From Streptomyces sp. SID486 (GTDB lineage: Bacteria; Actinomycetota; Actinomycetes; Streptomycetales; Streptomycetaceae): a stretch of 44,070 nt of DNA. The position numbers and the translations under genes were made by a program. The notes below the pieces were generated by a model. It was not told where the DNA came from, made no database searches, and worked only from the letters and a program-made list of their open reading frames with translations. The DNA lies in the NCBI RefSeq assembly GCF_009865385.1, contig NZ_WWJT01000372.1:1-44070 (forward strand). Direction: 5' to 3'. This document shows, piece by piece, positions 32,651 to 40,688 of the stretch (the first letter of the stretch is position 1; each line of letters begins with the position of its first letter).

Positions 32651-33289
32651 CGACGAGACGACCACGTTCGCCGTGTAGCTGCGGGTGGCCCGGTCGAAGG
32701 TGCCGCCGCAGGTGATCAGCCGGAGTTCGGCCCGGCCGGGCTCACGGGGGCCGTAGGCCAGCCGGGCGTCGAAGCCCTCGCGGGGCAGCACCCGCACGTC
32801 GTCGACGGTGAACTCGGCGACCTTCCCGTCCGCCCGGAACACCCGGACGCGCCGGCCCGGCTTGAGGGTGCTGAGCTGGTAGAACACGGCCGGCCGGGTC
32901 TCGGTGTCGACGTGCCCGACCAGCACGGCCGCCCCGGCGGCGCCGGGCCCCGGGCCGGCGCCGTACCAGCCGACGACGCCCGGCTGGTCGTAGGGCGGCG
33001 GGTCGACCGCGCCCTGGGCGTCCAGGCCGCGGGCCACCACCGGCGCCTGGATGCCCAGGGCGGGGATGTCGACGCGCTGGGGCACGGCGTCGCCGAGGGG
33101 GCGCTCCGCGCGCGGCAGCCCGGCGAGCCCGCCGACGGCGAGGACGTCGCCCGTGGCGGGGCGGGCCGGAGTGCCGCCGTCGGTCACCCCGCGGCCCCAC
33201 AGCCACAGCCCGAACAGCAGCACCGCCCAGGCCAGGCCGGTGACCAGCCGCCCCGCGCCGCCGGTACGCCCCTGGTCGTCGTCGGACAT
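32627..33289 (-). CDS. Class F sortase
   Basis: 220 residues. One N-terminal membrane helix (residues 14-34) and a sortase domain with His126 (LVGHVDTE), Cys194 (LITCGG) and Arg200 or 203 (FDRATRSY), as in class F enzymes. It acts outside the membrane as a transpeptidase joining proteins to the wall. It follows the gene at 33296 by six bases; that product ends in a sorting-like PDTG motif and may be its substrate. The C-terminal codons are duplicated downstream in the 30-bp repeat. Confidence 0.9.
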   Translation of the reverse strand: MSDDDQGRTGGAGRLVTGLAWAVLLFGLWLWGRGVTDGGTPARPATGDVLAVGGLAGLPRAERPLGDAVPQRVDIPALGIQAPVVARGLDAQGAVDPPPYDQPGVVGWYGAGPGPGAAGAAVLVGHVDTETRPAVFYQLSTLKPGRRVRVFRADGKVAEFTVDDVRVLPREGFDARLAYGPREPGRAELRLITCGGTFDRATRSYTANVVVSSYLTGTTG

Positions 33290-33295
33290 CGGCGG

Positions 33296-33871
33296 TCAGC
33301 CGGTACCGCGGCTCCGGCGGGCGCGGAGCCCGACGGCGACCGCGGCGATCCCGGCGAGGGCCAGCCCGGTCACCGCCTGGCCGGTGTCGGGACCTGAGCC
33401 GCTGGTGGCCACCGTGGCGAAGTGCGCCGTGCCGCCGCCGCCCGCGGGGACCGGGGCGACCGGCGAGGCGGAGGAACCGAACGGGCCGACGGGCTCCGCC
33501 GGCCCTGCACCGTCCGTCCCGCCGACCGTGAGGGCACCGGTGATCGTCCGGTCCGAGCAGGTGACCTTCACCGTGTAGGCGCCCGGCTCCAGGTCGGTAC
33601 GGACCCGGGTCTCGCCGCTCATCACGCCCTGGGCACGGTTCAGGATGCCCTCGGCGCCGGTCAGCCGGGCGTCGGACACGAAGGCGGACGAGGTGGCGGT
33701 GCCCTGCTCACCGGAGCAGCCGCCGACCCGCAGGGCGACGTCGGTGCCCGGTGCCGGGGAGGCGGGGGTCACGGTGACCGAGCCGCCGTCCGCCGCGTGG
33801 GCGGGAGCGGCCGCGCAGACCGCGGCGGCGGCGAGGGTTGCCGTACAGAGAGTGAGGCGTAGTGAGCCCAT
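33296..33871 (-). CDS. Secreted surface protein with C-terminal sorting-like signal
   Basis: 191 residues, ATG 33871. A signal peptide (1-26, ending AHA-A), then a beta-rich region (VTVTPASPAPGTDVALRVGG, SGETRVRTDLEPGAYTVKVT) with two cysteines, a Pro/Gly/Ala linker, and the end SGPDTGQ, a hydrophobic stretch and RARRSRG. This is the layout of a wall-sorting signal with PDTG in place of LPxTG. It is six bases upstream of the class F sortase, so it is probably the substrate. Similar secreted protein/sortase pairs are common in Streptomyces; its role is unknown. Confidence 0.82.
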   Translation of the reverse strand: MGSLRLTLCTATLAAAAVCAAAPAHAADGGSVTVTPASPAPGTDVALRVGGCSGEQGTATSSAFVSDARLTGAEGILNRAQGVMSGETRVRTDLEPGAYTVKVTCSDRTITGALTVGGTDGAGPAEPVGPFGSSASPVAPVPAGGGGTAHFATVATSGSGPDTGQAVTGLALAGIAAVAVGLRARRSRGTG

Positions 33872-33985
33872 CGTGAACCTCCAGTTACCAGGAGGCTCCC
33901 CCGGCCGGGGCGCCCCCGCATCCTCGGGAGGCGCCCTGCTGCTCCGAACGGGTGACAGCGGGTTTCGGCCGGGCGGGACCGCGGC

Positions 33986-34768
33986 TCACAGCACCAGGTC
34001 GACCAGGTCCGCGATGGAGTCGACGACCTGCGAGGGCCGGAATGGGTAGCGGTCGACGTCCTTTGGCCCGGTGACGCCGCTGAGCACCAGGAAGGTGCGC
34101 ATCCCGGCCTCCAGGCCGGCGAGCACGTCGGTGTCCATGCGGTCGCCGATCATCGCGGAGGTCTCGGAGTGGGCGCCGATCGCGTTCAGCCCGGCCCGCA
34201 TCATCAGCGGGTTGGGCTTGCCGACGAAGTACGGCTTCTTGCCGGTGGCCGCGGTGATCAGGGCGGCGACCGATCCGGTGGCGGGCAGGTCGCCCTCGGT
34301 GGAGGGGCCGACGTTGTCGGGGTTGGTGGCGATGAACCGGGCCCCGCCGTTGATCAGCCGGACGGCCTTGGTCAGGGCCTCGAAGGAGTAGGTGCGGGTC
34401 TCGCCGAGGATGACGAAGTCGGGCTCGTGGTCGGTGAGGATGTAGCCGATGTCGTGCAGCGCGGTGGTCAGGCCGGCCTCGCCGATGACGTAGGCGCTGC
34501 CGCCGGGCCGCTGGTCGTTCAGGAACTGCGCGGTGGCCAGGGCCGAGGTCCAGATGTTGTCCACCGGCACGTCCAGTCCCATGCGCCGCAGCCGGGCGTG
34601 CAGGTCACGGGCGGTGTAGATGGAGTTGTTGGTGAGCACCAGGAAGGGCCGGCCGGACTCACGCAGCGCCTTCAGGAAGGCCTCGGCGCCCGGGATCGGC
34701 ACTCCCTCGTGGATCAGGACGCCGTCCATGTCGGTGAGCCATGACTCGATGGGCTTGCGGTCTGCCAT
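33986..34768 (-). CDS. HAD-IIA family phosphatase (NagD-like)
   Basis: 260 residues, ATG 34768. HAD motifs are complete: motif I SWLTDMDGVLIHEG (Asp13 and Asp15), motif II VLTNNS (about 45), the cap region, motif III Lys in VGKPNPLMM, and motif IV MIGDRMDTDV. The C2 cap places it in subfamily IIA with NagD and related sugar or nucleotide phosphatases. It is cytoplasmic and monocistronic as far as can be seen. A GGGGGCG/CGCCCCC inverted repeat lies 40-70 bases upstream of the start (around 34808-34841). Confidence 0.9.
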   Translation of the reverse strand: MADRKPIESWLTDMDGVLIHEGVPIPGAEAFLKALRESGRPFLVLTNNSIYTARDLHARLRRMGLDVPVDNIWTSALATAQFLNDQRPGGSAYVIGEAGLTTALHDIGYILTDHEPDFVILGETRTYSFEALTKAVRLINGGARFIATNPDNVGPSTEGDLPATGSVAALITAATGKKPYFVGKPNPLMMRAGLNAIGAHSETSAMIGDRMDTDVLAGLEAGMRTFLVLSGVTGPKDVDRYPFRPSQVVDSIADLVDLVL

Positions 34769-34905
34769 TGTCGTTGCGTCTCCTGGCGTATGTACGGGCG
34801 GGCAGCGGGGGCGCCGGAACCACGGCGTACCGACGCCCCCAGCCTAGTCAGGAGCGGCTGATCCTGACCCCGTCGATCACCCGCGGCCGGGCTTTCGGGA
34901 GGGGG

Positions 34906-35961
34906 TCAGCTGCCGGTGGCGGACTTCCAGTCCTCGACGTAGGAGGTCAGGTTCCGGTCGATGTCGTCCCAGTCGGGCTCGAAGACCTCGACGCCGTCCA
35001 TCAGCCCGGCCAGCGCGATGGCGTCGGCGTCGGTGGCCTTGACGTCCTTGCGGGAGCTGAAGCCGCCGCCGATCTCACTGACCTCCTGCTGCTGCCTGCG
35101 CCCGAGCATGAAGTCGAGCAGCTTCCTGCCGTTCCCGCTGTGCGGGGCCCTGGTGACCAGGCCGGCCGCGTAGGGCAGGGCGAAGGTGCTGGGCCTGCCG
35201 CCGGGGCCGGCCGGGAACCAGATGCCGAGGCCGGGCATGGACTTGGTCTGGGCGTAGTTCATCTGCACGTCGCCGTTGGCGACGAGGAGTTCGCCCTTGT
35301 CGACCTTGGGGGCGAGCTTGCCGGTGGAGGCGGACGGGCCGACGTTGTTGGCCTGGAGCTTCTTCAGGTAGGCGAGGGCCTGGTCCTTGCCGCCGAAGTC
35401 GTGCATCGCCTTGACGAGCACCGCGGTGCCGTCGCCGGCCACGCCGGGCGTGGAGTACTGGAGCCTGTTCCGGTACTTCCCGTCGAGCAGTTCGTCCCAG
35501 GTCCTGGGCGCCTGCTTCAGCTCCTTCTTGTCGTAGACGAAGCCGAAGTAGTTGTCGACGACGGAGGTCCAGGTGCCGTCGGCGGCCTTGTCGGCCCCGC
35601 TGACCTGGTCGGCGCCCTGCGGGGCGTACTTCTGCAGCAGGCCCTTGCGGCCGGCCTGCTGGATGAAGGGCGGCAGGGTGACGAGCACGTCGGCCTGCGG
35701 GTTGCTCTTCTCGCGGACGGCGCGCTGCACCATCTCGCCGGAGCCGCCCTCGACGTACTCGACCTTGATGCCGGTCTGCTTCTCGAAGTCCGCGAAGACC
35801 TTGTCGTACCAGCCGTCGCCGTTCTCGCCCTTGAGGCCGTCGGCGCTGTAGACGGTGACGACGTCGGCGTCGGAGGCGGCGGAGGAGCCGCCGCAGGCGG
35901 ACAGCGCGGGGGTGGCGAGGAGGGCGAGGGCTGCGGCGAGCGCGACGCGGTTTCTGGGCAT
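34906..35961 (-). CDS. Phosphonate-type ABC importer binding lipoprotein (2-aminoethylphosphonate class)
   Basis: 351 residues, ATG 35961. A lipoprotein signal ends in ALSACGG (Cys22). The mature part is a bacterial solute-binding protein of the Fe3+/putrescine/2-aminoethylphosphonate fold: VVTVYSADGL, EYVEGGSGEMVQRA, YFGFVYDKKEL, WDELLDGKYRNRL, NNVGPSASTGKLAP. Ligand assignment comes from the adjacent PhnX-like hydrolase, FAD oxidoreductase and PhnF-like regulator. It is the last gene of the operon; 44 bases separate it from the permease. Confidence 0.82.
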   Translation of the reverse strand: MPRNRVALAAALALLATPALSACGGSSAASDADVVTVYSADGLKGENGDGWYDKVFADFEKQTGIKVEYVEGGSGEMVQRAVREKSNPQADVLVTLPPFIQQAGRKGLLQKYAPQGADQVSGADKAADGTWTSVVDNYFGFVYDKKELKQAPRTWDELLDGKYRNRLQYSTPGVAGDGTAVLVKAMHDFGGKDQALAYLKKLQANNVGPSASTGKLAPKVDKGELLVANGDVQMNYAQTKSMPGLGIWFPAGPGGRPSTFALPYAAGLVTRAPHSGNGRKLLDFMLGRRQQQEVSEIGGGFSSRKDVKATDADAIALAGLMDGVEVFEPDWDDIDRNLTSYVEDWKSATGS

Positions 35962-36005
35962 GGCGAGGCCAACTCCTGGGCTCGGTAAGGGGGTGGGGAG
36001 GAGGG

Positions 36006-36803
36006 TCAGCGGTACGACGCCCGGGTGCGCACCCGGGAGACGGCGGACAGCACGAGCAGGGTCGCGGCCATGAGGACCACGGCGACGGCGGAACCGGTGA
36101 ACAGGGCGCCCCGGTCGGTGGCCGCGTGGACGAGGACGGGCAGGGGCGTCCAGTCGGGCGGGTAGAGCATCATCGTGGCGCTCAGCTCGCCCATGGACAG
36201 GGCGAAGCAGAGGCCGGCGGCGGCGGTGAGGGAGGGCAGCAGCAGCGGCAGCCGTACCCGCAGCAGGACGTAGGAGGGCCGGGCGCCGAGGGAGGCGGCG
36301 GCCTGTTCGTAGGAGGGGTCCAGGCGGGTGAGGGCCGCCGACACCGACTGGTGGGCGAAGGCCGTGACCAGCACGGTGTGGGCGACGATCACGATCCACC
36401 GGGTGCCGTTGAGCAGCAGCGGCGGCTGCGAGTACGCCACCAGCACGGACAGGCCGACCACCACCGACGGCACGGCGAGCGGCAGCACGAACAGGGCGTC
36501 CAGCAGGCGCCGGTACCGCCCCCGCAGGGCCGCTCCGGCCAGCGCGGCCCAGGTGCCCGCGGTCAGTGCGAGCAGGCTGGCGGTGGCAGCCGTGACCAGG
36601 CTGGTGCCGAGGGCCTGGAGGGCCTCGCCCCGGGTGGCCGTGCGGAAGTTGGCGGCGGTCGGCCCCGAGGGCAGGACGCCGGACCAGTGGGTGGCGAAGG
36701 AGGCGCCGAGGAGGACCAGCAGGGGCAGCGCGAACAGCGGCAGGAACAGGACGAGGAAGACCGCCCACATGGCCCACCTGGCCTTGCGGCTATGCACCAG
36801 CAC
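36006..36803 (-). CDS. ABC importer permease 2 (phosphonate cluster)
   Basis: 265 residues from GTG 36803, overlapping permease 1 by 14 bases. There are about six membrane helices. The EAA loop is YEQAAASLGARPSYVLLRVRLP (residues about 165-186). It pairs with the product of the gene at 36790 to form the channel. Confidence 0.86.
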   Translation of the reverse strand: MLVHSRKARWAMWAVFLVLFLPLFALPLLVLLGASFATHWSGVLPSGPTAANFRTATRGEALQALGTSLVTAATASLLALTAGTWAALAGAALRGRYRRLLDALFVLPLAVPSVVVGLSVLVAYSQPPLLLNGTRWIVIVAHTVLVTAFAHQSVSAALTRLDPSYEQAAASLGARPSYVLLRVRLPLLLPSLTAAAGLCFALSMGELSATMMLYPPDWTPLPVLVHAATDRGALFTGSAVAVVLMAATLLVLSAVSRVRTRASYR

Positions 36804-37659
36804 GACGGCTCACCACCCGGTACAGGCCGTACAGGCCCGTGGAGATCAGGACGTCGACGACGGCGACCGCGCAGGCGCCCGGGTAGTCGGACTCCAGGAT
36901 CGCCTTGCCGTAGACGAGCATCGGCAGGGTGGTGACCCCCTTCGCGCCGGTGAACAGCACGATCCCGAACTCGTTGAGGCACAGCACCAGGACCAGGCTG
37001 CCGCCGGCCGCGAGGGCGGGCAGTGCCTCGGGCAGGATCACCTGCCGCACGATGCGGGGCGCCCGCGCCCCCAGGGAGCCGGCCGCCTCCAGCTGGGCGG
37101 TGTCGAGCTGCCCGAAGGCGGCGAGCAGCGGGCGCATCACGAACGGTGTGAAGTAGGTGATCTCCGCCAGCAGCACGCCCCAGGGCGTGGTGAGGAACCG
37201 CAAGGACCCGAGGATGCCGGTGGTGCCGTAGATGAACAGCAGCGCCAGCGTGATCAGGAAGGACGGGAAGGACAGGTACACGTCGATGAACCGCGCCACC
37301 GCCTTCGCCCCCGGGAACGGCACGAACGCGATGACCAGGGCCAGCAGGGAACCCAGGACCAGGCAGCCCGCGGTGGAGGCCAGGGCCAGCCAGACGGTGG
37401 TCCACAGGGCGTGCCGGAACGCCTCGGAGGCGAAGACGTCGGCGTAGGGCCGGAACGAGGTCCCCCCGGTGTCCGGCCGGAGGGACTGCCGGACGACGAG
37501 GGCCAGAGGGTAGAGGAAGAAGAGGCCGAGGGCGGCGACCGGGGGCAGGGCCCACAGCAGCGCCGTGCGGGAACGCGGGGCCGGGTCCGCGGTGCGGCTG
37601 TCGCCGCGGGGGCGGGTGCGGCCGGGCACGGCGCGCGCTCTGCCTACCGCCTCAGCCAT
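36790..37659 (-). CDS. ABC importer permease 1 (phosphonate cluster)
   Basis: 289 residues, ATG 37659, which overlaps the ATPase stop by eight bases. A basic N-terminus and six or so membrane helices; the EAA loop is LEAAGSLGARAPRIVRQVILP (about 190-210, split LEAAGSLGARAPR and IVRQVILP). It belongs to the family of spermidine/Fe3+/phosphonate permeases. Confidence 0.86.
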   Translation of the reverse strand: MAEAVGRARAVPGRTRPRGDSRTADPAPRSRTALLWALPPVAALGLFFLYPLALVVRQSLRPDTGGTSFRPYADVFASEAFRHALWTTVWLALASTAGCLVLGSLLALVIAFVPFPGAKAVARFIDVYLSFPSFLITLALLFIYGTTGILGSLRFLTTPWGVLLAEITYFTPFVMRPLLAAFGQLDTAQLEAAGSLGARAPRIVRQVILPEALPALAAGGSLVLVLCLNEFGIVLFTGAKGVTTLPMLVYGKAILESDYPGACAVAVVDVLISTGLYGLYRVVSRRAGA

Positions 37660-38698
37660 GGCTCACCCCCGCGGGCAGCAGCACCGCGTCCTCGGCGGCG
37701 AAGTGCAGGGACACGGTGGCGCCGTGCGCCGGCGGGTCCTTCAGCTCCCGCACGTCCGCCATGACGGAGTGGCCGTCGACCTCGACGTACAGCCGGTGCG
37801 TGGCACCCCGCCACTGGATCTCGGTGACGGTGCCGGTGAGCCGGTTGGGGCCCTCCCCGAGGCCGACCAGATGCGGCCGTACGCACAGGGTGGCCCGCGC
37901 GCCCGCGGCCGCCTCCCCCGTGTCGACCTTCAGCTCGGTCGCCGCGAAACCGACGCCCGCCGGGCCGACGGTCACCGGCAGCAGGTTGGCGTTGCCGACG
38001 AAGGACGCCGTGAACTCGTTCGCCGGGGCCCGGTACAGCTGCCTCGGCGTGCCGCACGCCTGGAGCCGCGCCTTGTCCATGACCGCGATCCGGTCCGCCA
38101 GCGTCAGCGCCTCGACCTGGTCGTGGGTGACGTACAGCATGGACAGGTCGGGCAGTTCCCGGTGGAGACGGGCCAGTTCGGCGAGCATGCCGGAGCGCAG
38201 CTGCGCGTCCAGCGCGGACAGCGGTTCGTCCAGCAGCATGACGTCCGGCCTGATGGCCAGCGCCCGGGCGATGGCGACCCGCTGCTGCTGCCCCCCGGAC
38301 AGCTCGCGCGGATGCCGGCGGGCGTGACCGGCCATGCCGGTCATCTCCATCGCCTCGGCGACCCGTTGCCGGATCTCGCCCTTGGGCACCTTGCGGGCCC
38401 GCAGTCCGAAGGCCACGTTCTGGTCGACCCGCAGGTGCGGGAAGAGCGCGTAGCTCTGCACGACCATTCCGATGCCCCGCCGGTACGGCGGCAGGTCCGT
38501 CACGTCCCGGCCGCCGAGGAGCACCCGCCCGGCCACGGGCCGTACGAACCCGGCGACCGCCCGCAGCGCGGTGGTCTTGCCGGAGCCCGACGGCCCGAGC
38601 AGCGCCATGACCTCGCCGGGCTCGACGGTCAGGTCGAGAGCGTCGAGGACGACGTTGCCGTCGTAGGCGACGGTGACGGAGTCGAAGCGGATGCCCAT
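37652..38698 (-). CDS. ABC importer ATP-binding protein (phosphonate cluster)
   Basis: 348 residues, ATG 38698, one base after the upstream stop. ABC motifs: GPSGSGKTT, VVQSYALFPH, LSGGQQQRVAIARAL, MLLDEPLSALD, VTHDQ. The C-terminal 110 residues form a TOBE-type regulatory domain (VGNANLLPVTVG, ATLCVRPHLVGLG, VTEIQWRG). Together with the two permeases and the lipoprotein it completes the importer. The length matches PotA/PhnT-type ATPases. Confidence 0.9.
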   Translation of the reverse strand: MGIRFDSVTVAYDGNVVLDALDLTVEPGEVMALLGPSGSGKTTALRAVAGFVRPVAGRVLLGGRDVTDLPPYRRGIGMVVQSYALFPHLRVDQNVAFGLRARKVPKGEIRQRVAEAMEMTGMAGHARRHPRELSGGQQQRVAIARALAIRPDVMLLDEPLSALDAQLRSGMLAELARLHRELPDLSMLYVTHDQVEALTLADRIAVMDKARLQACGTPRQLYRAPANEFTASFVGNANLLPVTVGPAGVGFAATELKVDTGEAAAGARATLCVRPHLVGLGEGPNRLTGTVTEIQWRGATHRLYVEVDGHSVMADVRELKDPPAHGATVSLHFAAEDAVLLPAGVSHG

Positions 38699-38699
38699 C

Positions 38700-39407
38700 T
38701 CACCGGTCTCCCGCGAGGAGTGCCGGCAGGTCGGCGACCGAGTCGAGCACACGGGTGGCGCCGGCGGCGGTGAACTCCGCGTCCGTGTGGGCGCCGGTGC
38801 GCACGCCGGCGACCAGGCCCGCTCCGGCGCGTACGCCGCTGAGCACGTCGTAGGAGGTGTCACCGGCCACGGCGACCTGGCGTACGTCCTCGGCCGCCTT
38901 CGTCCGCAGGAACGCCTCCAGCACCATGTCCGGGTACGGCCGTCCGCGCCCGCCGGCGTCGGCCGGGCACAGGGTGAGCGGCACGAGGTCGCGCCAGCCG
39001 AGGGCGGTCAGGATGGCGTCCTGGGTGACGCGGGCGAAGCCCGTGGTCAGCACGACGGTACGGCCGCCTGCGGTCAGCCGCTCGATGGTCTCGCGGGCCC
39101 CGGGGACCTCCGCGATCAGGCCGGCGTCGACGAGTTCGCCGTACGCCTTCTCGAAGGCGCCGTTGGCGCGCCGGGCGCGGTCCTCGTCGCCGAACAGGTG
39201 GCGGAAGACGGAGATCTTGGACTCGCCCATGGTGGCGCGGACGTAGGCGAGGTGCTCGGCGTGTCCGGGGGAGCCGGGCTCGACGCCCAGCTCGGTGGCC
39301 GCCGCCTCGAAGGCGCGCTCGACCAGTCCGCCGTCGGCGACGGTCGTGCCGGCCATGTCGAGGACGACGAGACGGATGTCCTGCGGGATGTCGGTCGGGT
39401 TGTCCAT
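38700..39407 (-). CDS. PhnX-like phosphonatase (HAD family)
   Basis: 235 residues, ATG 39407. The HAD motif is LDMAGTTVADGG (Asp17 nucleophile, residues 16-27), where AGT is typical of phosphonoacetaldehyde hydrolase. TMGESKISVF places Lys64 where PhnX has its Schiff-base lysine. VLTTGFARVTQD and GDTSYDVLSG are motifs II and IV. It would split the C-P bond of phosphonoacetaldehyde or a close relative. Five bases after the FAD oxidoreductase gene and just before the transporter ATPase, it fits an import-oxidise-hydrolyse pathway for 2-aminoethylphosphonate. Confidence 0.85.
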   Translation of the reverse strand: MDNPTDIPQDIRLVVLDMAGTTVADGGLVERAFEAAATELGVEPGSPGHAEHLAYVRATMGESKISVFRHLFGDEDRARRANGAFEKAYGELVDAGLIAEVPGARETIERLTAGGRTVVLTTGFARVTQDAILTALGWRDLVPLTLCPADAGGRGRPYPDMVLEAFLRTKAAEDVRQVAVAGDTSYDVLSGVRAGAGLVAGVRTGAHTDAEFTAAGATRVLDSVADLPALLAGDR

Positions 39408-39412
39408 GGAGC

Positions 39413-40537
39413 TCACCAGCCCAGTTCGTTCGCGGTGGTCTCGGCTATCGCGGGGGAGCAGGTCATGCCGCGCCCGCCGGGCCCGGTGACCAGCCACACC
39501 CCCTCGTGCACCTGCTGGCGGTGCACCACCCGGCCGGGTTCGGTGCACTGCGCGTACACGCCCGCCCAGCGGTGCCGGATGCGCGGCAGCGGCCGGCCGA
39601 GGAGGGCTTCGACGACTCCGGTGAGGTGCTCGTACGGCTCCTCCACGGTGTCGAAGGCGAAGGGGTGCTCGTACTCGTGGGTGTCGCCGATGGTCAGGGC
39701 GCCGTCGGCGCGCTGCACCATGAGCAGCTGCATCCGGTGCGCGGCGGCCGTCCTGGACTGCGGCTGCCGGGCGTTCAGCTCGTCCAGCGCCGCAGAGGCG
39801 TAGGCCGGGTAGTAGCGGAAGCTGTCGGCGTCCGCGACCGAGGTGGTCAGCGGCTCGCCGAGCGGTTCGGTCTGCATCATCTGCAGCCGCACCCGGCGTA
39901 CCGGGAGACCGGGTCCGGCCAGCTCGCGCACCAGCCCGCCGAGCCAGGCGCCGGTGCACAGGACGACGGCGTCGGCCCGGTGCACGTCCCCGTGGTCGTC
40001 GCGGACGGTGCCGGCGCCGGTCACCTCGCGCACCTCGCGGCCGGGCAGGAAGGTGTAGTCCGGCGACTTCAGCAGTTCCTCGCGCAGGGCCAGCTGGGCG
40101 GTACGGGGTTCCACGGCCGCGTCCCGCTCGCAGAACAGGGCCGCGTCGAAGTCACCGCGCAGGGCGGGGTTGAGCGCGCGGGCCTCGCCCGGGGTGAGGA
40201 GCTTGTAGCCGCGGGCGGCGGCGTCGGGGCGGGCCACCGCCGCCTCGGCGACGGCCAGCTCCAGGGGCCCGCGGAGCGGGGTGAGCGATCCGATGGCCCG
40301 GAACCCGAGAGCCGGGACCCGGCCGCCGATCTCCTCCCACAGCTCCCGCGCCCGCAGGGCGGCGTCCAGCTCTTCCCCACCGGCGCGCCCGCTGACCCAG
40401 ATCTGTCCGAAGTTGCGCAGGGAGGCGCCGCGCGCCTCGGCCTCACGCTCGATCTGGACGACCTGGTGGCCGCGCTCCACTGCCTGCCAGGCGTGCATGG
40501 TGCCCACCACGCCGGCTCCGACGACTGTCACTTTCAC
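39413..40537 (-). CDS. FAD-dependent oxidoreductase of phosphonate clusters (TIGR03364-type)
   Basis: 374 residues from GTG 40537 with GAGGAG upstream. The FAD Rossmann motif is at the N-terminus (VTVVGAGVVGTMHAW), then ASLRNFGQIWVSG, a DAO fold middle (DAVVLCTGAWLGGLV) and a GPGGRGMTCSPAIAE C-terminal FAD contact. The family of this type is found beside phosphonatase genes and is reported to oxidise the amine of aminoethylphosphonates. It would convert imported (N-methyl) aminoethylphosphonate to phosphonoacetaldehyde, replacing the PhnW transaminase that is absent here. It is first of the seven-gene block behind the operator at 40613. Confidence 0.85.
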   Translation of the reverse strand: MKVTVVGAGVVGTMHAWQAVERGHQVVQIEREAEARGASLRNFGQIWVSGRAGGEELDAALRARELWEEIGGRVPALGFRAIGSLTPLRGPLELAVAEAAVARPDAAARGYKLLTPGEARALNPALRGDFDAALFCERDAAVEPRTAQLALREELLKSPDYTFLPGREVREVTGAGTVRDDHGDVHRADAVVLCTGAWLGGLVRELAGPGLPVRRVRLQMMQTEPLGEPLTTSVADADSFRYYPAYASAALDELNARQPQSRTAAAHRMQLLMVQRADGALTIGDTHEYEHPFAFDTVEEPYEHLTGVVEALLGRPLPRIRHRWAGVYAQCTEPGRVVHRQQVHEGVWLVTGPGGRGMTCSPAIAETTANELGW

Positions 40538-40612
40538 GACGGCAACGCTCCTCGCGATCCGGGAACCGGAGACATCCGGCTGACAACGAGAGCGTGAACG
40601 ACCCATCACGTT

Positions 40613-40624
40613 TGGGCTAGACCC
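40613..40624. promoter_or_regulatory. PhnF-type operator
   Basis: TGGGCTAGACCC, a near-palindrome close to the PhnF site TGGTATAGACCA known from mycobacteria (9 of 12 agree). It lies 76 bases upstream of the oxidoreductase start and 64 bases after the regulator's stop. Confidence 0.6.
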
Positions 40625-40650
40625 GTTATCTTTCCGTTATATATAAACGG
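40625..40650 (-). promoter_or_regulatory. AT-rich promoter region of the phosphonate operon
   Basis: A rare AT-rich patch in this window. On the minus strand ATAACGG occurs twice, 11 bases apart, and CCGTT-ATATATA-AACGG (40634-40650) is a near-palindrome containing TATATA. The exact -10/-35 cannot be fixed. Confidence 0.45.
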
Positions 40651-40688
40651 GCGAAACCGCCTCTCTCCGCACCCACCACCCCCTCGCA

